Origin: Nymphaea colorata
Taxonomy: Eukaryota > Streptophyta > Magnoliopsida > Nymphaeales > Nymphaeaceae
DNA length: 64,000 nt
NCBI RefSeq assembly: GCF_008831285.2
Contig: NC_045145.1
Coordinates: forward strand, 23,990,802-24,054,801
Direction of reading: 5' to 3'
The notes under the pieces were generated by a model. That model had not been told where the DNA came from and did no database searches. It saw only the letters and a program-made list of their open reading frames with translations. Below, piece after piece: positions 9,338-20,156 of this stretch. The stretch's first letter is position 1. Each line of letters opens with the position of its first letter. The position numbers and the translations under genes were made by a program.

Positions 9338-12205
9338 TTAATACACTGCCTTAAAGGCAGTCATCCCAACTAAGTCTCTACACATGTCATGCTTCTCTCT
9401 AGGTAGAGACTTCGTCATCATATCTGCAGGATTCTTCTCTGTCTGTATCTTCTCTAACTGAATCAATTTCTGCTCAAGCACATCACGAATCCAATGATAT
9501 CTAACATCAATGTGCTTGGTCCTTGAGTGGAACGCTGAATTCTTCGCCAAATGTATAGCGCTTTGACTATCACAATGCAACACATAGGTCTTCTGACTAA
9601 GGCCTATGTCATGAAGAAAACTCTTCATCCACAACAACTCTTTACAAGCTTCAGTTGCTGCAATATATTCTGCCTCTGTAGTGGAAAGAGCAACACACTT
9701 TTGCAACCTGGACTGCCATGATACAGCTCCCCCTGCAAAAGTAAAAACATTACCAGAAAGAGATTTCCTAGAGTTCAAGTCACCTGCCATGTCTGCATCA
9801 ACAAATCCTTGTATCTCTGGATTAGATTCACCAAAACATAAACGGTAAGTACAAGTACTTTTCAGATACCTTAGGATCCACTTCACTGCTGCCCAATGCT
9901 CCTTGCCTGGATTTGACAAGAACCTGCTAACGACACCAACTGCATAAGCCAAGTCTGGGCGTGTGCAAACCATAGCATACATTAGACTCCCTACTGCGGA
10001 GGCATATGGAACATTCTCCATTCTTTCTTTCTCATCTGCTGAAGAAGGACATTGCTCATTTCCCAATTTAAAATGTGCTGCTAAAGGTGTACTTACAGTT
10101 TTGGCATCTTTCATGTTGAACTTGTTAAGCACCTTATCAATGTATTTCTCTTGTGATAACCATAACTTCTTGGCTTTCCTATCACGAACAATCCTCATGC
10201 CTAACAATTGTTGTGCTGGTCCCAAGTCTTTCATATCAAAGAACTTGCCCATATCGATCTTCAATTGGCTAATCAATTGACAATCATGTCCAACAATAAG
10301 CATGTCATCAACATATAACAACAAGATAATGAAGCTACCTGATGAGAACTCTCTGATGTAGACACAATGATCTACGGTTGACCTGCGATACTTTTGATTT
10401 ATCATAAATGAATCAAATTTCTTGTACCACTGTCTAGGTGCTTGTTTAAGTCCATACAAGCTCTTCTTCAACTTACAAACCATGTGTTTCTTCCTGGCAA
10501 CCACAAAACCTTCTGGTTGTGTCATGTAGATTTCTTCCTCTAGATCTCCATGAAGAAAAGCAGTTTTTACATCTAACTGCTCTAACTCCAAGTCTAGACA
10601 AGCCACCAAACCAAGTATTACCCTGATAGATGACATTTTAACAACAGGAGAAAAAATTTCATCAAAATCAATACCTCTTTCCTGCTTGAAACCTTTCACC
10701 ACTAGCCGAGCTTTGTATCTCAAATTGCCTTGACCTTCATTTTTAAGCTTGTAGACCCACTTGTTCTGCAACACTTTCTTACCTTTTGGTAGCTCTACCA
10801 AATCAAAAGTGTGATTCTTGTATAAAGAATTCATCTCATCCTTCATAGCTTTAATCCATTCATCTTTATGCACATCATCTAGCACCTCTGCATAGCATTC
10901 TGGCTCTCCACTATCTGTAAACATAATATATTCATCAGTAGAATATCTAGTAGATGGTATACGTGTTCTTTTACCTCTACCCAATTGCTCCTCAATTGGC
11001 TCTGAATGCGAAGGAAGCTCCCCCTCCAACTCATGCTCATAATCAGTTTGAATCTCTATAGGGCTGCCATCTGTATACTGCTCATCTGTCTCTCTTTCTT
11101 CTTCCTCTACATCTTCATTAGTCTCACCATGTTCAGATGATAGTTCTTCAGGTTCTGCATAAGTTGGCTCATGAACACCACTAGCATTCATATCTGACTT
11201 CGTGTCTCCCATGACATCTTCAATAGTCTGATCCTCTATGAAGACAACATCACGACTCCTGTAGATTTTGTCATTCTTTGGATCACATAACCTGTAACCA
11301 AATTCATCATCTGTATAACCAAGAAATATTAGAGGAATAGCTTTATCATCTAATTTGGTCCTATGTTCTTTAGGTACATGCATAAACGCTTTGCAACCAA
11401 AAACTCTGAGGTGATCATACTTAACTTCTTCATCTGACCAAACTCTCTGTGGAATGTCTCCATCTAGAGGCACTGAAGGAGACCTGTTTATTAAATAAAC
11501 TGCAGTACGCATTGCCTCTGCCCAAAAATATTTTGGCAACTTAGAGCTAGATAACAAACTTCTAACTCTCTCGATTATTGTTCTATTCATCCTTTCTGCA
11601 ACTCCATTATGCTGTGGAGTATAAGGAACTGTCTTTTCATGTCTAATACCATGCTTTAAACAATAATCTCGTAAAGAAGATGCTATGTACTCACCACCAT
11701 TATCTGTACGCAGTCTCTTCATCTTCTTACCAGTCTCGCGCTCAACCGCTGCATGAAAAGTCATGAAGATGCTACTTACTTCACTTTTGCTTTTCATTGT
11801 AAAGGCCCACACCTTCCTAGATGCATCATCAATAAATGTAACAAAATAGGATGCTCCATCTTTAGATGTCACATTTATAGGTCCACATACATCTGAATAA
11901 ACTAAATCTAAAACATGTTTAGTTTTTGAAGGGCGCTTTTTCTGAAAGGAAACTCGATGCAACTTACCAACCAAACAATGATCACATGGAGATATCTGTG
12001 CACCATCTGCCTTTGGTAACAAATTCTTCTTGGTAAGCAAGTCGATTCCTCTTTGACTCATGTGACCTAACCTCTTATGCCACAAATCTGACGAAGTACC
12101 ACCAGTAACTGCATTGACATCTACACTACTGATTCGAGACTTCATCCCATACAAAGAGCCAAATCTGTCACATCTAGCCAACACTAGTGCCCCCTTGGTA
12201 AGTTT
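9338..12205 (-). CDS. Copia pol: integrase, reverse transcriptase, RNase H (downstream of an in-frame stop)
   Basis: This frame continues in register directly after the TGA at 12206-12208, for ~955 codons. Domains in order: the integrase zinc region with LWHKRLGH and CDHC; the integrase core with VYSDVCGP and RTDNGGEY; an acidic linker; the copia reverse transcriptase with KARLVVKGF, DVKTAFLHG and the catalytic YVDDMLIVG; and RNase H with VDADMAGD, TEAEY and the C-terminal NPADMMTKSLP motif. All key motifs look intact. There is no ATG at the break, so it would normally be made only as part of the gag-pol polyprotein. With the upstream TGA it is expected to be silent unless the stop is read through. 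It is not a host gene. Confidence 0.93.
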   Translation of the reverse strand, partial: KLTKGALVLARCDRFGSLYGMKSRISSVDVNAVTGGTSSDLWHKRLGHMSQRGIDLLTKKNLLPKADGAQISPCDHCLVGKLHRVSFQKKRPSKTKHVLDLVYSDVCGPINVTSKDGASYFVTFIDDASRKVWAFTMKSKSEVSSIFMTFHAAVERETGKKMKRLRTDNGGEYIASSLRDYCLKHGIRHEKTVPYTPQHNGVAERMNRTIIERVRSLLSSSKLPKYFWAEAMRTAVYLINRSPSVPLDGDIPQRVWSDEEVKYDHLRVFGCKAFMHVPKEHRTKLDDKAIPLIFLGYTDDEFGYRLCDPKNDKIYRSRDVVFIEDQTIEDVMGDTKSDMNASGVHEPTYAEPEELSSEHGETNEDVEEEERETDEQYTDGSPIEIQTDYEHELEGELPSHSEPIEEQLGRGKRTRIPSTRYSTDEYIMFTDSGEPECYAEVLDDVHKDEWIKAMKDEMNSLYKNHTFDLVELPKGKKVLQNKWVYKLKNEGQGNLRYKARLVVKGFKQERGIDFDEIFSPVVKMSSIRVILGLVACLDLELEQLDVKTAFLHGDLEEEIYMTQPEGFVVARKKHMVCKLKKSLYGLKQAPRQWYKKFDSFMINQKYRRSTVDHCVYIREFSSGSFIILLLYVDDMLIVGHDCQLISQLKIDMGKFFDMKDLGPAQQLLGMRIVRDRKAKKLWLSQEKYIDKVLNKFNMKDAKTVSTPLAAHFKLGNEQCPSSADEKERMENVPYASAVGSLMYAMVCTRPDLAYAVGVVSRFLSNPGKEHWAAVKWILRYLKSTCTYRLCFGESNPEIQGFVDADMAGDLNSRKSLSGNVFTFAGGAVSWQSRLQKCVALSTTEAEYIAATEACKELLWMKSFLHDIGLSQKTYVLHCDSQSAIHLAKNSAFHSRTKHIDVRYHWIRDVLEQKLIQLEKIQTEKNPADMMTKSLPREKHDMCRDLVGMTAFKAVY

Positions 12206-13336
12206 TCAACCTGTCTGACTAAACGAAGTACAATATCCATCTTCACTTAGTCTTCCTGCAGAAATCAAATTCATTCTCAAGTCTGGAACATGTCTCACAT
12301 CTCTCAAAGTCAACTTGCATCCTGTGCTCGTCTGAATGCAAACATCTCCTATCCCAACAATCTTCGAAGTGTCACTGTTGCCCATGTGAACTACTCCAAA
12401 ATCACATGCTCTGTAGGATAAGAATAACTCTCTACATGGTGTGGCATGATATGATGCCCCTGTATCTAAAATCCATGTAGAATCACCATTCTGAACTGTA
12501 AGACAATCATTTTCTTCAGATAAAAATAACACTACCTCATCATCTGAAGCAACTGCAGTGTACTCTTTTGGCTTCACATTCTCTTGAATCTTCTTTTTCT
12601 GCTCTTTTTCTTCTTTCCATTTTCTGCAATCAATCTTCTTGTACCCTGGAATACCACAGTGAAAGCATTTACCTGTCATCTTTGGTCTTGATTTTGATAT
12701 GTCTTGCCATTTGTTACGGTTCTTCTGTCTGCCCCTGTCTCCCATCACTAGCACTTGCGAGCTACCAGTACCAAGAGACTTTCTCCTTGTTTCTTCATTT
12801 AGAATGCTGCTGGTTACATGCTTCATCGTAAGCACACCATCTGGAGCGGAGTTGCTCAAAGAAACAACTAAAGTCTCCCAACTGTCGGGAAGAGAACTGA
12901 GCAACAAGAGTGCCTGTAACTCATCATCTAATATCATTTTCATGGCTGACAACTGATTGATTATGCTTTGTACTTCATTCAAATGCTCTGACACTGGTTT
13001 TTCCTCTCTAAGTTTCAGATTTACCAATTGCCTAATCAAGAAAGCCTTGTTCCCAGCTGTTTTCCTCTCGTAAAGATCATGCAACTTCTGCCATAACGAC
13101 TTCGCGCTCGTCTCTACGGATACGAAATGAAAAACACAGTCATCTAACCATTGTCTGATGGTGCCAATGGTTTTCCTGTCCAATAACTTCCATTTTTCAT
13201 CTGTCATATTCGCTGGCTTTTGGTTCTCAATTGGTGCATACAGGTCTTTACAATACAGCAAATCTTCCATTTTCGCTTTCCATATAGTCCAATTGTTTCC
13301 ATTTAAAGAGACCATTCTAGTAGGGGTCGACTCCAT
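12206..13336 (-). CDS. Copia gag and protease (376 aa, ends at an in-frame TGA)
   Basis: It starts with ATG 64 bases after the primer site. Residues ~1-200 are the copia gag domain (NGNNWTIWKAKMEDLL near the start, FLIRQLVNLKL in the middle). Then comes a basic linker, a zinc knuckle near residues 223-236 and the aspartic protease motif LDTGASYHAT near 289-298. The knuckle reads CFHCGIPGYKKIDC: the usual histidine of CX2CX4HX4C is tyrosine, which probably damages RNA binding. The frame stops at TGA (12206-12208), but pol continues in the same register, so this is a nonsense break rather than a frameshift. Gag packages the genomic RNA and protease cuts the polyprotein (known for the family). 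Confidence 0.93.
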   Translation of the reverse strand: MESTPTRMVSLNGNNWTIWKAKMEDLLYCKDLYAPIENQKPANMTDEKWKLLDRKTIGTIRQWLDDCVFHFVSVETSAKSLWQKLHDLYERKTAGNKAFLIRQLVNLKLREEKPVSEHLNEVQSIINQLSAMKMILDDELQALLLLSSLPDSWETLVVSLSNSAPDGVLTMKHVTSSILNEETRRKSLGTGSSQVLVMGDRGRQKNRNKWQDISKSRPKMTGKCFHCGIPGYKKIDCRKWKEEKEQKKKIQENVKPKEYTAVASDDEVVLFLSEENDCLTVQNGDSTWILDTGASYHATPCRELFLSYRACDFGVVHMGNSDTSKIVGIGDVCIQTSTGCKLTLRDVRHVPDLRMNLISAGRLSEDGYCTSFSQTG

Positions 13337-13399
13337 CCTTTAATAAGAATGCTCACAACCACGCTGGCGCTAACCTGGCGCTAACTTGGTGCTAACCTG

Positions 13400-13411
13400 G
13401 CTCTGATACCA
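13400..13411 (-). promoter_or_regulatory. Primer-binding site (TGGTATCAGAGC) of copia element 1
   Basis: The minus strand reads TGGTATCAGAGC three bases after the 5' LTR. It matches the 3' end complement of plant initiator tRNA-Met used by many plant copia elements. The same motif occurs after the LTR of element 2. Confidence 0.93.
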
Positions 13412-13414
13412 CTT

Positions 13415-14101
13415 TGTTATAGTCGTGTCCCCCAACAAGAATGCTTCAACAACAATAAAATAGGGCAAACCACCACAAAACTGCTGAAAAACGGAATTAC
13501 AGGGCAGCGTGCATAAGATCGAGATTCCAACACCAATGTTGCAGCAATATATATCAAAATATATGCTAGAGATGTAAGAAAAAGGAGACACCAATTTACG
13601 TGGAAAAACCCCCAATAATGGGGTAAAAATCACGGGCAAGAGAGACTTTCTATATATCAAGAAAGGGAGCCAAATACACGAGCAACAATATCCCTACTGT
13701 TTTAAGAAAAACAGTGAACTCAAGAGAGCAATAACAATCTCTTATACGAATGAAAGAAAGAGCCCCAAAGATTCAAGAAAGAAATCACCCAATGAAGACT
13801 CCCTTCATTTTCTCTTTCTTCTTTGTCTTTCCTCTTTCTTCTTGGCGTGCCAATCGACCCACGCACCTTGCTGCGATTTCTCCTTCTTCTCCTCCTTGCC
13901 TTTCTCTTCTTCCTCTCCTCTTGATGTGAGCAGCCACAAGAGGAAACCCTCTTCTTTTTCCCCAAATGAAAAACGAGAGAGAGAGATGTGTGAGGCGTCG
14001 TAAGAGGGAGGGGCACCATCGGGTGCCCTCTCCTTCACCCGCCCGTCACTTAAGTGACGGGCCGGGTCGGGTCCTCTTTTGAGGCTGGACCCGACCCAAC
14101 A
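13415..14101 (-). repeat. 5' LTR of copia element 1 (687 bp)
   Basis: TG...CA boundaries, followed by AATGG. It should carry the promoter for minus-strand transcription. It differs from the other LTR at two visible positions. Confidence 0.95.
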
Positions 14102-14106
14102 AATGG
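14102..14106. repeat. Target-site duplication AATGG, right copy
   Basis: Direct repeat of 8594-8598, flanking copia element 1. Confidence 0.9.
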
Positions 14107-14393
14107 GCTCCCTGGTAAAGTCGGGTTCTACTTTGGAGATCTCCTCGTTGAAATTCCATCCGCTTATCCTTCTGCATCTCCTCTTCGCGTCCTGTTCGTC
14201 TTCTTCATGTTCAATCTTTGAAGTACCCTTAGCGGCTACCGCTGTGTCTTCATTGCTGGGCAGATCCTTCAGCATCATCTTCAGTAAATGGTCGGAGTTC
14301 TTACACTTTTTGAAGAATGTGTGCTTCAAAAGCTTCTCGGTGGAGGGACGCATGGCAGGGCCTCATCAATACTCGTGCTTTGGTAAATCTTCA
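14107..14393. other. Non-coding flank of copia element 1; possible minus-strand gene fragment
   Basis: A minus-strand frame entering the LTR from about 14353 contains MRPSTEKLLKHTFFKKC, then polar, acidic and Lys/Arg-rich sequence. It looks like a fragment of a kinase C-terminal tail (the MRPSTEKLLKHTFFK pattern resembles the end of a STE20-like kinase domain). It ends inside the inserted LTR, so the copia element may have landed in a gene or pseudogene copy. I cannot find the rest of the kinase here. Confidence 0.4.
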
Positions 14394-14711
14394 ACGGCAT
14401 CACCTCCTGGACATCGGTAAAAATTGACATTCACCAACGGCCATTTTCTCATGCTTCGGTAAATCTTCCTTTGTTTATAGTGAGAAGGTTCAGAGAAATA
14501 ATGAATACAAGAAACAACCAACAAATTAACTCAGCTATGACATATATCATGAAAAAGTCTCTACAATTTGATTACCCTATAATTTGATTAACCCGAATCC
14601 AAATTGTAATAACAATCAGAAATCCACATGAAATGTGTGACATTAAATTAACCACATAAACAACAGCAAATTATTTTCAATCATGAGGAAAGGATCGTTT
14701 ATAGTCCACTA
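14394..14711. repeat. ~320-bp dispersed repeat, copy 1
   Basis: Starts GGTAAAAATTGACATTCACC and runs to ...TTTATAGTCCACTATGCAC. It matches 37378-37690 in the same orientation, with small indels and substitutions. No coding capacity or termini were recognised. It could be an LTR or other transposon remnant. Confidence 0.75.
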
Positions 14712-15615
14712 TGCACCAATGTTGTAAAATGCATATCGTAAGTCGTATCATATGCATATCGTAAATTTATTTTTTTAATTCAAAAAAAAGAAAAAAGAAA
14801 AATCAAATAAATTAATAAAAATAAAAATTATGTTTTTTTAATGAAAAAACATGTTATACATAATGCTTATTATAGGGATAAAGTTACTTTACAAACGTCA
14901 ATAAGTGGTCATAATATCATATAACAACACAACATGAACTAAGACATCAAGAAACATGATTTATAAGATTATCTACATAATAACTCATAAGTCCTAAGTC
15001 ATGGAGCCCACTTATTAGAACTTGGGAGGGAAACGGTTAGCTGCAATTCGATTGTACAATAAAGTAGAGACGAAATGGTAGGTTGATGGAAAATCAAAAT
15101 TACTTATTAATTTTCTCTTTGGCGATCTTAATTACCCACTTTGATGTGCATCATCTAGAAGCTTCAAAACCCAGAAATTGGTTCTTAGATCAGTTTATTT
15201 GACATGTGAGTAGGATTTTAAGAAGATAAATCAAGAGAGAGAGAGAGAGAGAGAGATCCAAGGATGAAGTTTTACTTTTTATTTAACCATGTAAAGTATT
15301 TTTTCAATAGCAAAAGAAGCTTCATCTTAAAATGAACTTGCAATGAAACGCAGGCTTTTTCCTCATTCGTGGAGGCTGTACCATGAAACAAGGTGCATCT
15401 AAGGAGAGTCATGCTGGAGACATGGAGGCGTATTCCCCAGGGAAAAGGCATCACCATTCTAAGAATGATGGTATCACCTAGGGCGTCATTTCAGCACTTG
15501 ATCTTATAACCCTTCACTTGTAAGAAATGGTCACATTCCACTTATTTAGATTTCAAAATTTATCGACGACTTGCTTGGGAGAACAGAGTTGGAGCATACT
15601 TTCGGAGACAAAGCC
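14712..15615. other. Non-coding, AT-rich
   Basis: Contains A/T-rich sequence (14760-14880) and a (GA)n run at 15235-15255. No gene was recognised. AAGCC at 15611-15615 is the left target duplication of copia element 2. Confidence 0.5.
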
Positions 15616-15981
15616 TGTTAAGGAAAGAGTTGTCAACGGCTAAAAGATTCTCAATCAAGCTTGTACGTTGTCAAGAATCATGGAAAGAGATTGGTAATCA
15701 AGCCAATACATTATCAATAATCGTCTCAACAGGGAAAGAATTCAAATACAAGCTGCACTCATAACTCTTTGTTTGTAATGTTACCATGTGCATAGCAGCC
15801 TTGTAACGTTGTACAAGTTGTGTACGTTGTAACTACAAGTTGTGTACGTTGTAACTCTAGCTTTGTAACGTCTAGTTATTACACTATATAATCTAAAGAA
15901 TACTCTTGAAAATTAGTATGCAAGAGAGTTACTCAATCTCTTGATTCTTCATCCCTTCTCTCTTGTTTCTCATTTCTTTCA
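15616..15981 (+). repeat. 5' LTR of copia element 2 (366 bp)
   Basis: Begins TGTTAAGGAAAGAGTTGTCA and ends ...TTTCTTTCA, immediately before the primer site. It contains an internal direct repeat of TTGTGTACGTTGTAACT near 15816-15856. Confidence 0.92.
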
Positions 15982-15994
15982 TGGTATCAGAGCC
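15982..15994 (+). promoter_or_regulatory. Primer-binding site (TGGTATCAGAGCC) of copia element 2
   Basis: Adjacent to the 5' LTR end and complementary to the 3' end of initiator tRNA-Met. Confidence 0.92.
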
Positions 15995-16317
15995 ACCTGT
16001 GTGTCCCCATATGCAGCCCTAAATTGCTCCTCTGTTTTTGGTTGTTCTTATTTTTCAACCATAGTTCGTCTTCACCGTTCCTTTTCATCTACACACCAAC
16101 GCCTGTACTGACCTTCGTCAGTCCTCGTACTGCTCAGGAAACATCCCCAACTTGTTGTAGTTCAAAGGAGCCCATCCTTGCCCAATTTCGTTAATTGAGC
16201 CGACCAAAATCTCCTGTTTTCCGGTCGCCTCTTCTGTTCTTCTTCAGAGTGTGAAACAGGAGATCCATTGCTGGTCAAGAAATTTTTGATCAAGATCTAG
16301 TACAAGTCAATCTTAAT

Positions 16318-19228
16318 GGAATGTCGTTTGAATATGAAAGTTTTATAACCATGCTCACTGGTCCATCATCATCAAATCTTTCATTTTCTGAACTATTTGA
16401 TCTTCTGTTCAATCAAGAAAAATGGCTTGCCTTACTTAAGTCGACTTCAACTGAGTTTGTTCAGCCAGCATCGCAGGTTGTCAACCAAACTGCGTTCATC
16501 ATTTTTCGTGGGCAATGTCGAGGCAAAGGGTTTTTCCGCGGATGAGGAGGACGAAATCGAGGTGGCCATGGAAATCAATTTCAGCGACGTGAAAATCAAC
16601 CCCAGCCACAAGCACAACCTGGTACGGCCAATCCACAATACCAACACCCTCCTATTTTTTGCCAATATTGTGGACGAAAGGGGCACTCAGCTCTTACGTG
16701 CTATGACATTCCTCAGGCCTACTCTACCATGAGTCTGCAAGACTCATTAAACGAATATTTGTGTCCAGATATAGGTGCTACAAGTCATATTGTAGCAAGT
16801 TTAAAGTCCTTACATGCCTGAGCAATGGCATAATTGAAAGGAAAAATAGACACATTGTTGAAACTGGTTTGAGTATGATACACGACTCTGGCCTCGATTA
16901 CAAGTTTTTGGTTGAATCTTTCAGGACTGCAGTATATATTATTAGTTGGCTTCCGACTCTCAAGCTTAAACGAAAGACTCCTTTTCAACTGGTGTTTGAC
17001 ATGGTGCCCGATTATACTCATCTACGAGTTTTTGGATTCATATGTTATCCACTTCTCACTTTATCTAATGGCACCAAATTTCAACCGAAGACAACACAAT
17101 GTATTTTTCTTGGCTATGCAAGCAGACATAAAGGATATCTTTGTTATGATGCCACATTTGGAAGGACTCTTATCTCTCGACATGTGATTTTTGCTGAGAA
17201 TTTGCATTCTGGACAGTCACCACATCTTTTGATGCTTCTCTCTATATTCCCAGTACTCAAATTGATCAAGGTACGATGGTTAACCTTGAACATTTCTCAT
17301 GACATGGATCCTTTAGCATATCAAGATAATATGCTTTCACTAGTCAATCATGCTTCAGCACCTCCACAGGATAGTTCTTTCTTGTCACATGTGACTGATT
17401 TTGCAGCCTCTGATCAAGACATCTCGCCTTCCGGAGGTCATGCTACACCTACATTCATACCACAGCAATCAAGCCCTTCACCACCTCTTGGAACATGTTC
17501 TCATGATAATCTTACCGATCCGCCCATACAGGATCTTGCTGGTCATGAACACACACAAGAGACTGAAAGTGGAAAATACAAGGAAGTTCATCTTTTACGC
17601 AACCAGTTCAGACCCATTCTGTTGTAACCAGGTCAATGACAGGTTCCTTGACACCAAAAACATTTTTGCTATGATAGATCAGAAAGATCCAACCTCCTTC
17701 AATGAAGCAATTAAGCAGAGTGACTGACAGCAAGCGATGTGTGGTGGCTTGTTCCAACATGGCCTAGTCTTAATGTCATTAGCTCCAAATGGGTATACAA
17801 GATTAAACGGAACGTCCATGGGACCATAGCTAGACATAAGGCATGACTTGTTGCTCGTGGTTTTTCTTCAGGAAGAAGGCATCGACTACTCCAAAACCTT
17901 CAGTCCAACAATAAAACCCACGACTATTAGGGTCTTACTTTCCTTAGCCGTACAACATGGGTGGTCTCTTCGTCAACTTGATTTTGACAATGTTTTTCTT
18001 AATGGCTACCTAGAAGAAGACGTCTATATGACCCAACCAAAAGGCTTTGAAGATCAAGACCATCCTACTTATGTATGCAAATTGGAAAAAGCCATCTATG
18101 GCCTCAAACAAGTCCCATGAGCTTGGTACCAATGGCTGAGTTGTTATCTTCAAAAGATTGGTTTCTTTATCTCACAATTGGACACATCACTTTTTATCTA
18201 TTCCAAAGGCAAAGACAACCTTTATGTTTTTGTTTATGTTGATGATATAATTGTTACTACCTCATCCCCTTCTTTTATTGACTCGGTTATTCGACACCAC
18301 CAGGATACATTTTCTATGAAAAGATCTTGGATTCTTGTCATACATTCTTGGGATTGAAGTCAAACGGATAGAACACTCATTATATCTGTGTCAACATTCG
18401 TATATTACTAATATCATCAAACGAGCCAATATGGCCAGGGCTAAGCCTGTTGTTTCACCGATATTGGCTCAGGGCTAAGCCTACTGTTTCACCGATGAGT
18501 ACTAGTAAAGGCAAAGAAACTTCTTCAAACATCTTTTGAAGATCCTTCATTATATCGAAGTGTGGTGGGGGCATTACAATATGCTAATCTTAGTAGACCT
18601 GACAGAGCATTTGCAGTCAATCGAGCTTGCCAATTCATGCATTCTCTGACGATAAATCATTGGATCATGGTTATTAAAAATACTGCGATACTTGAGTGGA
18701 ACCAGTCACTATACGTTGCATCTCAAAACATCGTCATCATTACAAGTTTGTGTCTTTGCCGATGCCAACTGGCCAGGAAGTCCAGAAGATAGAAAATTTA
18801 CATGAGGATTCATTGTATTCTTAGAAGATAATATCATATCTTGGGTGTCTAGAAAACAACAAACAATAGTTCGATCAGTACTGAACCCGAATATAAATCG
18901 TTACCATGTGCAGCTGCTGAACTTCTTTGGTTAAAATCACTTCTCAAAGAATTGGTGATAAATTCCTCATCTTCATTCGTTCTTTGGTGTGCCAACATTG
19001 GAGCATTATATCTTGCAGCCAATTTAGTTTTCAAGGTAGAACTAAACATGTTGAGGTGAATTTTCATTCCATTCAAGATAATGTCAATCAAGGAAATATC
19101 CAAGTTAAATTCTTACGATCCGCTCAGCAAGTGGCTGATGGAATGACAAAAGCACTTAGCTCTAGTTCGTTCAACTTGTTTCGAGACAAGCTAAACATAA
19201 TTGATCCAATGTTCAGCTTGAGGGAGCA
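16318..19228 (+). pseudogene. Decayed copia gag-pol of element 2
   Basis: Gag tail at 16321-16545 (MSFEYESFITMLTGPSSS). After a frame change, an intact knuckle CQYCGRKGHSALTC lies near 16660-16701. The protease motif reads DIGATSH at 16768, with Ile where catalytic DTG/DSG has Thr/Ser. Sequence then jumps to the back half of integrase (IIERKNRHIVE..., 16820-17190), so the integrase zinc region and its first catalytic part are deleted. Reverse transcriptase pieces follow (17880-18300), with a TGA at ~18118 after YGLKQVP and YVDDIIV at ~18238. RNase H traces end with VADGMTKALSS near 19130. A short duplication of GGGCTAAGCCT sits at ~18437 and 18472. It is not functional. Confidence 0.9.
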
Positions 19229-19590
19229 TGTTAAGGAAAGAGTTGTCAATGGCTAAAAGATTGGCAATCAAGCTTGTTAAGGAAAGAGTTGTCAACGGCT
19301 AAAGATTGGCAATCAAACTTAGACGTTGTCAAGAATCATGGAAATAGATTGACAATAAAGCCTAGACATTATCAATAATCGTATCAACGAGGGAAAGAAT
19401 TCAAAATACAAGCTTAGACGCTTGTAATGTTACCATATGTATAGCAGCCTTGTAACGTTGTAACTCTAGCTTTGTAACATCTAGTTATTACACTATATAA
19501 TCGAAAGAATACTCTTGCAAATTAGTATGCAAGAGAGTTACTCATCCTCTTGAGTCGTCATCCCTTCTCTCTTGTTTCTCATTTCTTTCA
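19229..19590 (+). repeat. 3' LTR of copia element 2 (362 bp, tandem-duplicated head)
   Basis: The first ~46 bases (TGTTAAGGAAAGAGTTGTCA...) occur twice in tandem at 19229 and 19275, unlike the 5' LTR. A polypurine-like TTGAGGGAG precedes it. It ends ...ATTTCTTTCA, followed by AAGCC. Confidence 0.9.
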
Positions 19591-19595
19591 AAGCC

Positions 19596-20156
19596 AACGT
19601 CAGTTGATATAATACTATGGGCTACAGGATGTGTGCATCTCTTATTATAAAAAGCTTCGCCCACCTCTTCGTTATTCATATCAATTCAAGTAGCTACTAC
19701 TTTGTTATCTTCTTATCGGTCTTTCTTCGTAGATCAAGTAAGCATTGAGTGTACAGACCCGGATTGATTGGTACATGGGGGAAGTAGCAGCTTTTGATGA
19801 AAGCCCTTGAGGAGAACATTGGAGCGTTTCTATTGTCATCTCCTCCCTCTCTCTTGTTTCTATGGTCTTTCAAATTTTTCATTTCCTTCCAACTATTGAT
19901 TTGACAAGAAGGAAAAGCTCTATTTCAAGTTGATGTTAGCATTAACAAAGTGAGGAAAAGGAAACCCAAAAGCTATACTCATTCTTCAAACCTTGTGACA
20001 ACATTAATAAAGACAAAATTGTTAATCAAAAGACAAGTTTTACACTTTGCGAGAATTTTTAGGGAGAGAAAATTAAGTTGTTTGTGTTTTACAGATGAAG
20101 CAACAGATGAAATGACACAAAGGACCAAGAGAATTAGAAATCAAATAAGGAAAATG
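19596..20156. other. Non-coding flank
   Basis: No recognised gene. A short Lys/Arg-rich frame at 19950-20201 has no recognisable domain and runs into a tandem repeat. Confidence 0.4.

Larger units (their letters stand above)
8599..14101 (-). mobile_element. Young Ty1/copia LTR retrotransposon, nearly complete
   Basis: 5503 bp, minus orientation. Two 687-bp LTRs start TG and end CA, and the element is flanked by AATGG on both sides. Order on the minus strand: 5' LTR (13415-14101), tRNA-Met primer site (13400-13411), gag-protease frame (12206-13336), integrase-reverse transcriptase-RNase H frame (9338-12205), polypurine tract, 3' LTR (8599-9285). I see two differences between the LTRs (near 8760 and 8814), both C/T, which implies recent insertion. 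The coding frame is continuous except for one in-frame TGA at 12206-12208. Domain order PR-INT-RT-RH defines the copia superfamily. LTR size and primer site are compatible with the Tork/Tnt1 group, which I infer only loosely. Confidence 0.95.
15616..19590 (+). mobile_element. Degenerate Ty1/copia retrotransposon, internally deleted
   Basis: 3975 bp, plus orientation, flanked by AAGCC at 15611-15615 and 19591-19595. LTRs are 15616-15981 and 19229-19590. A tRNA-Met primer site follows the 5' LTR at 15982. Coding remains are collinear with copia gag, protease, integrase, reverse transcriptase and RNase H but carry several stops and frameshifts, and the front of integrase is missing. It is older than element 1. 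The only tools it could use now would come from other elements. Confidence 0.93.

Noticed and set aside
9963-12956. Plus-strand frames across the copia coding region
   Set aside because: They are antisense shadows of the gag-pol frame, which has clear domain motifs.
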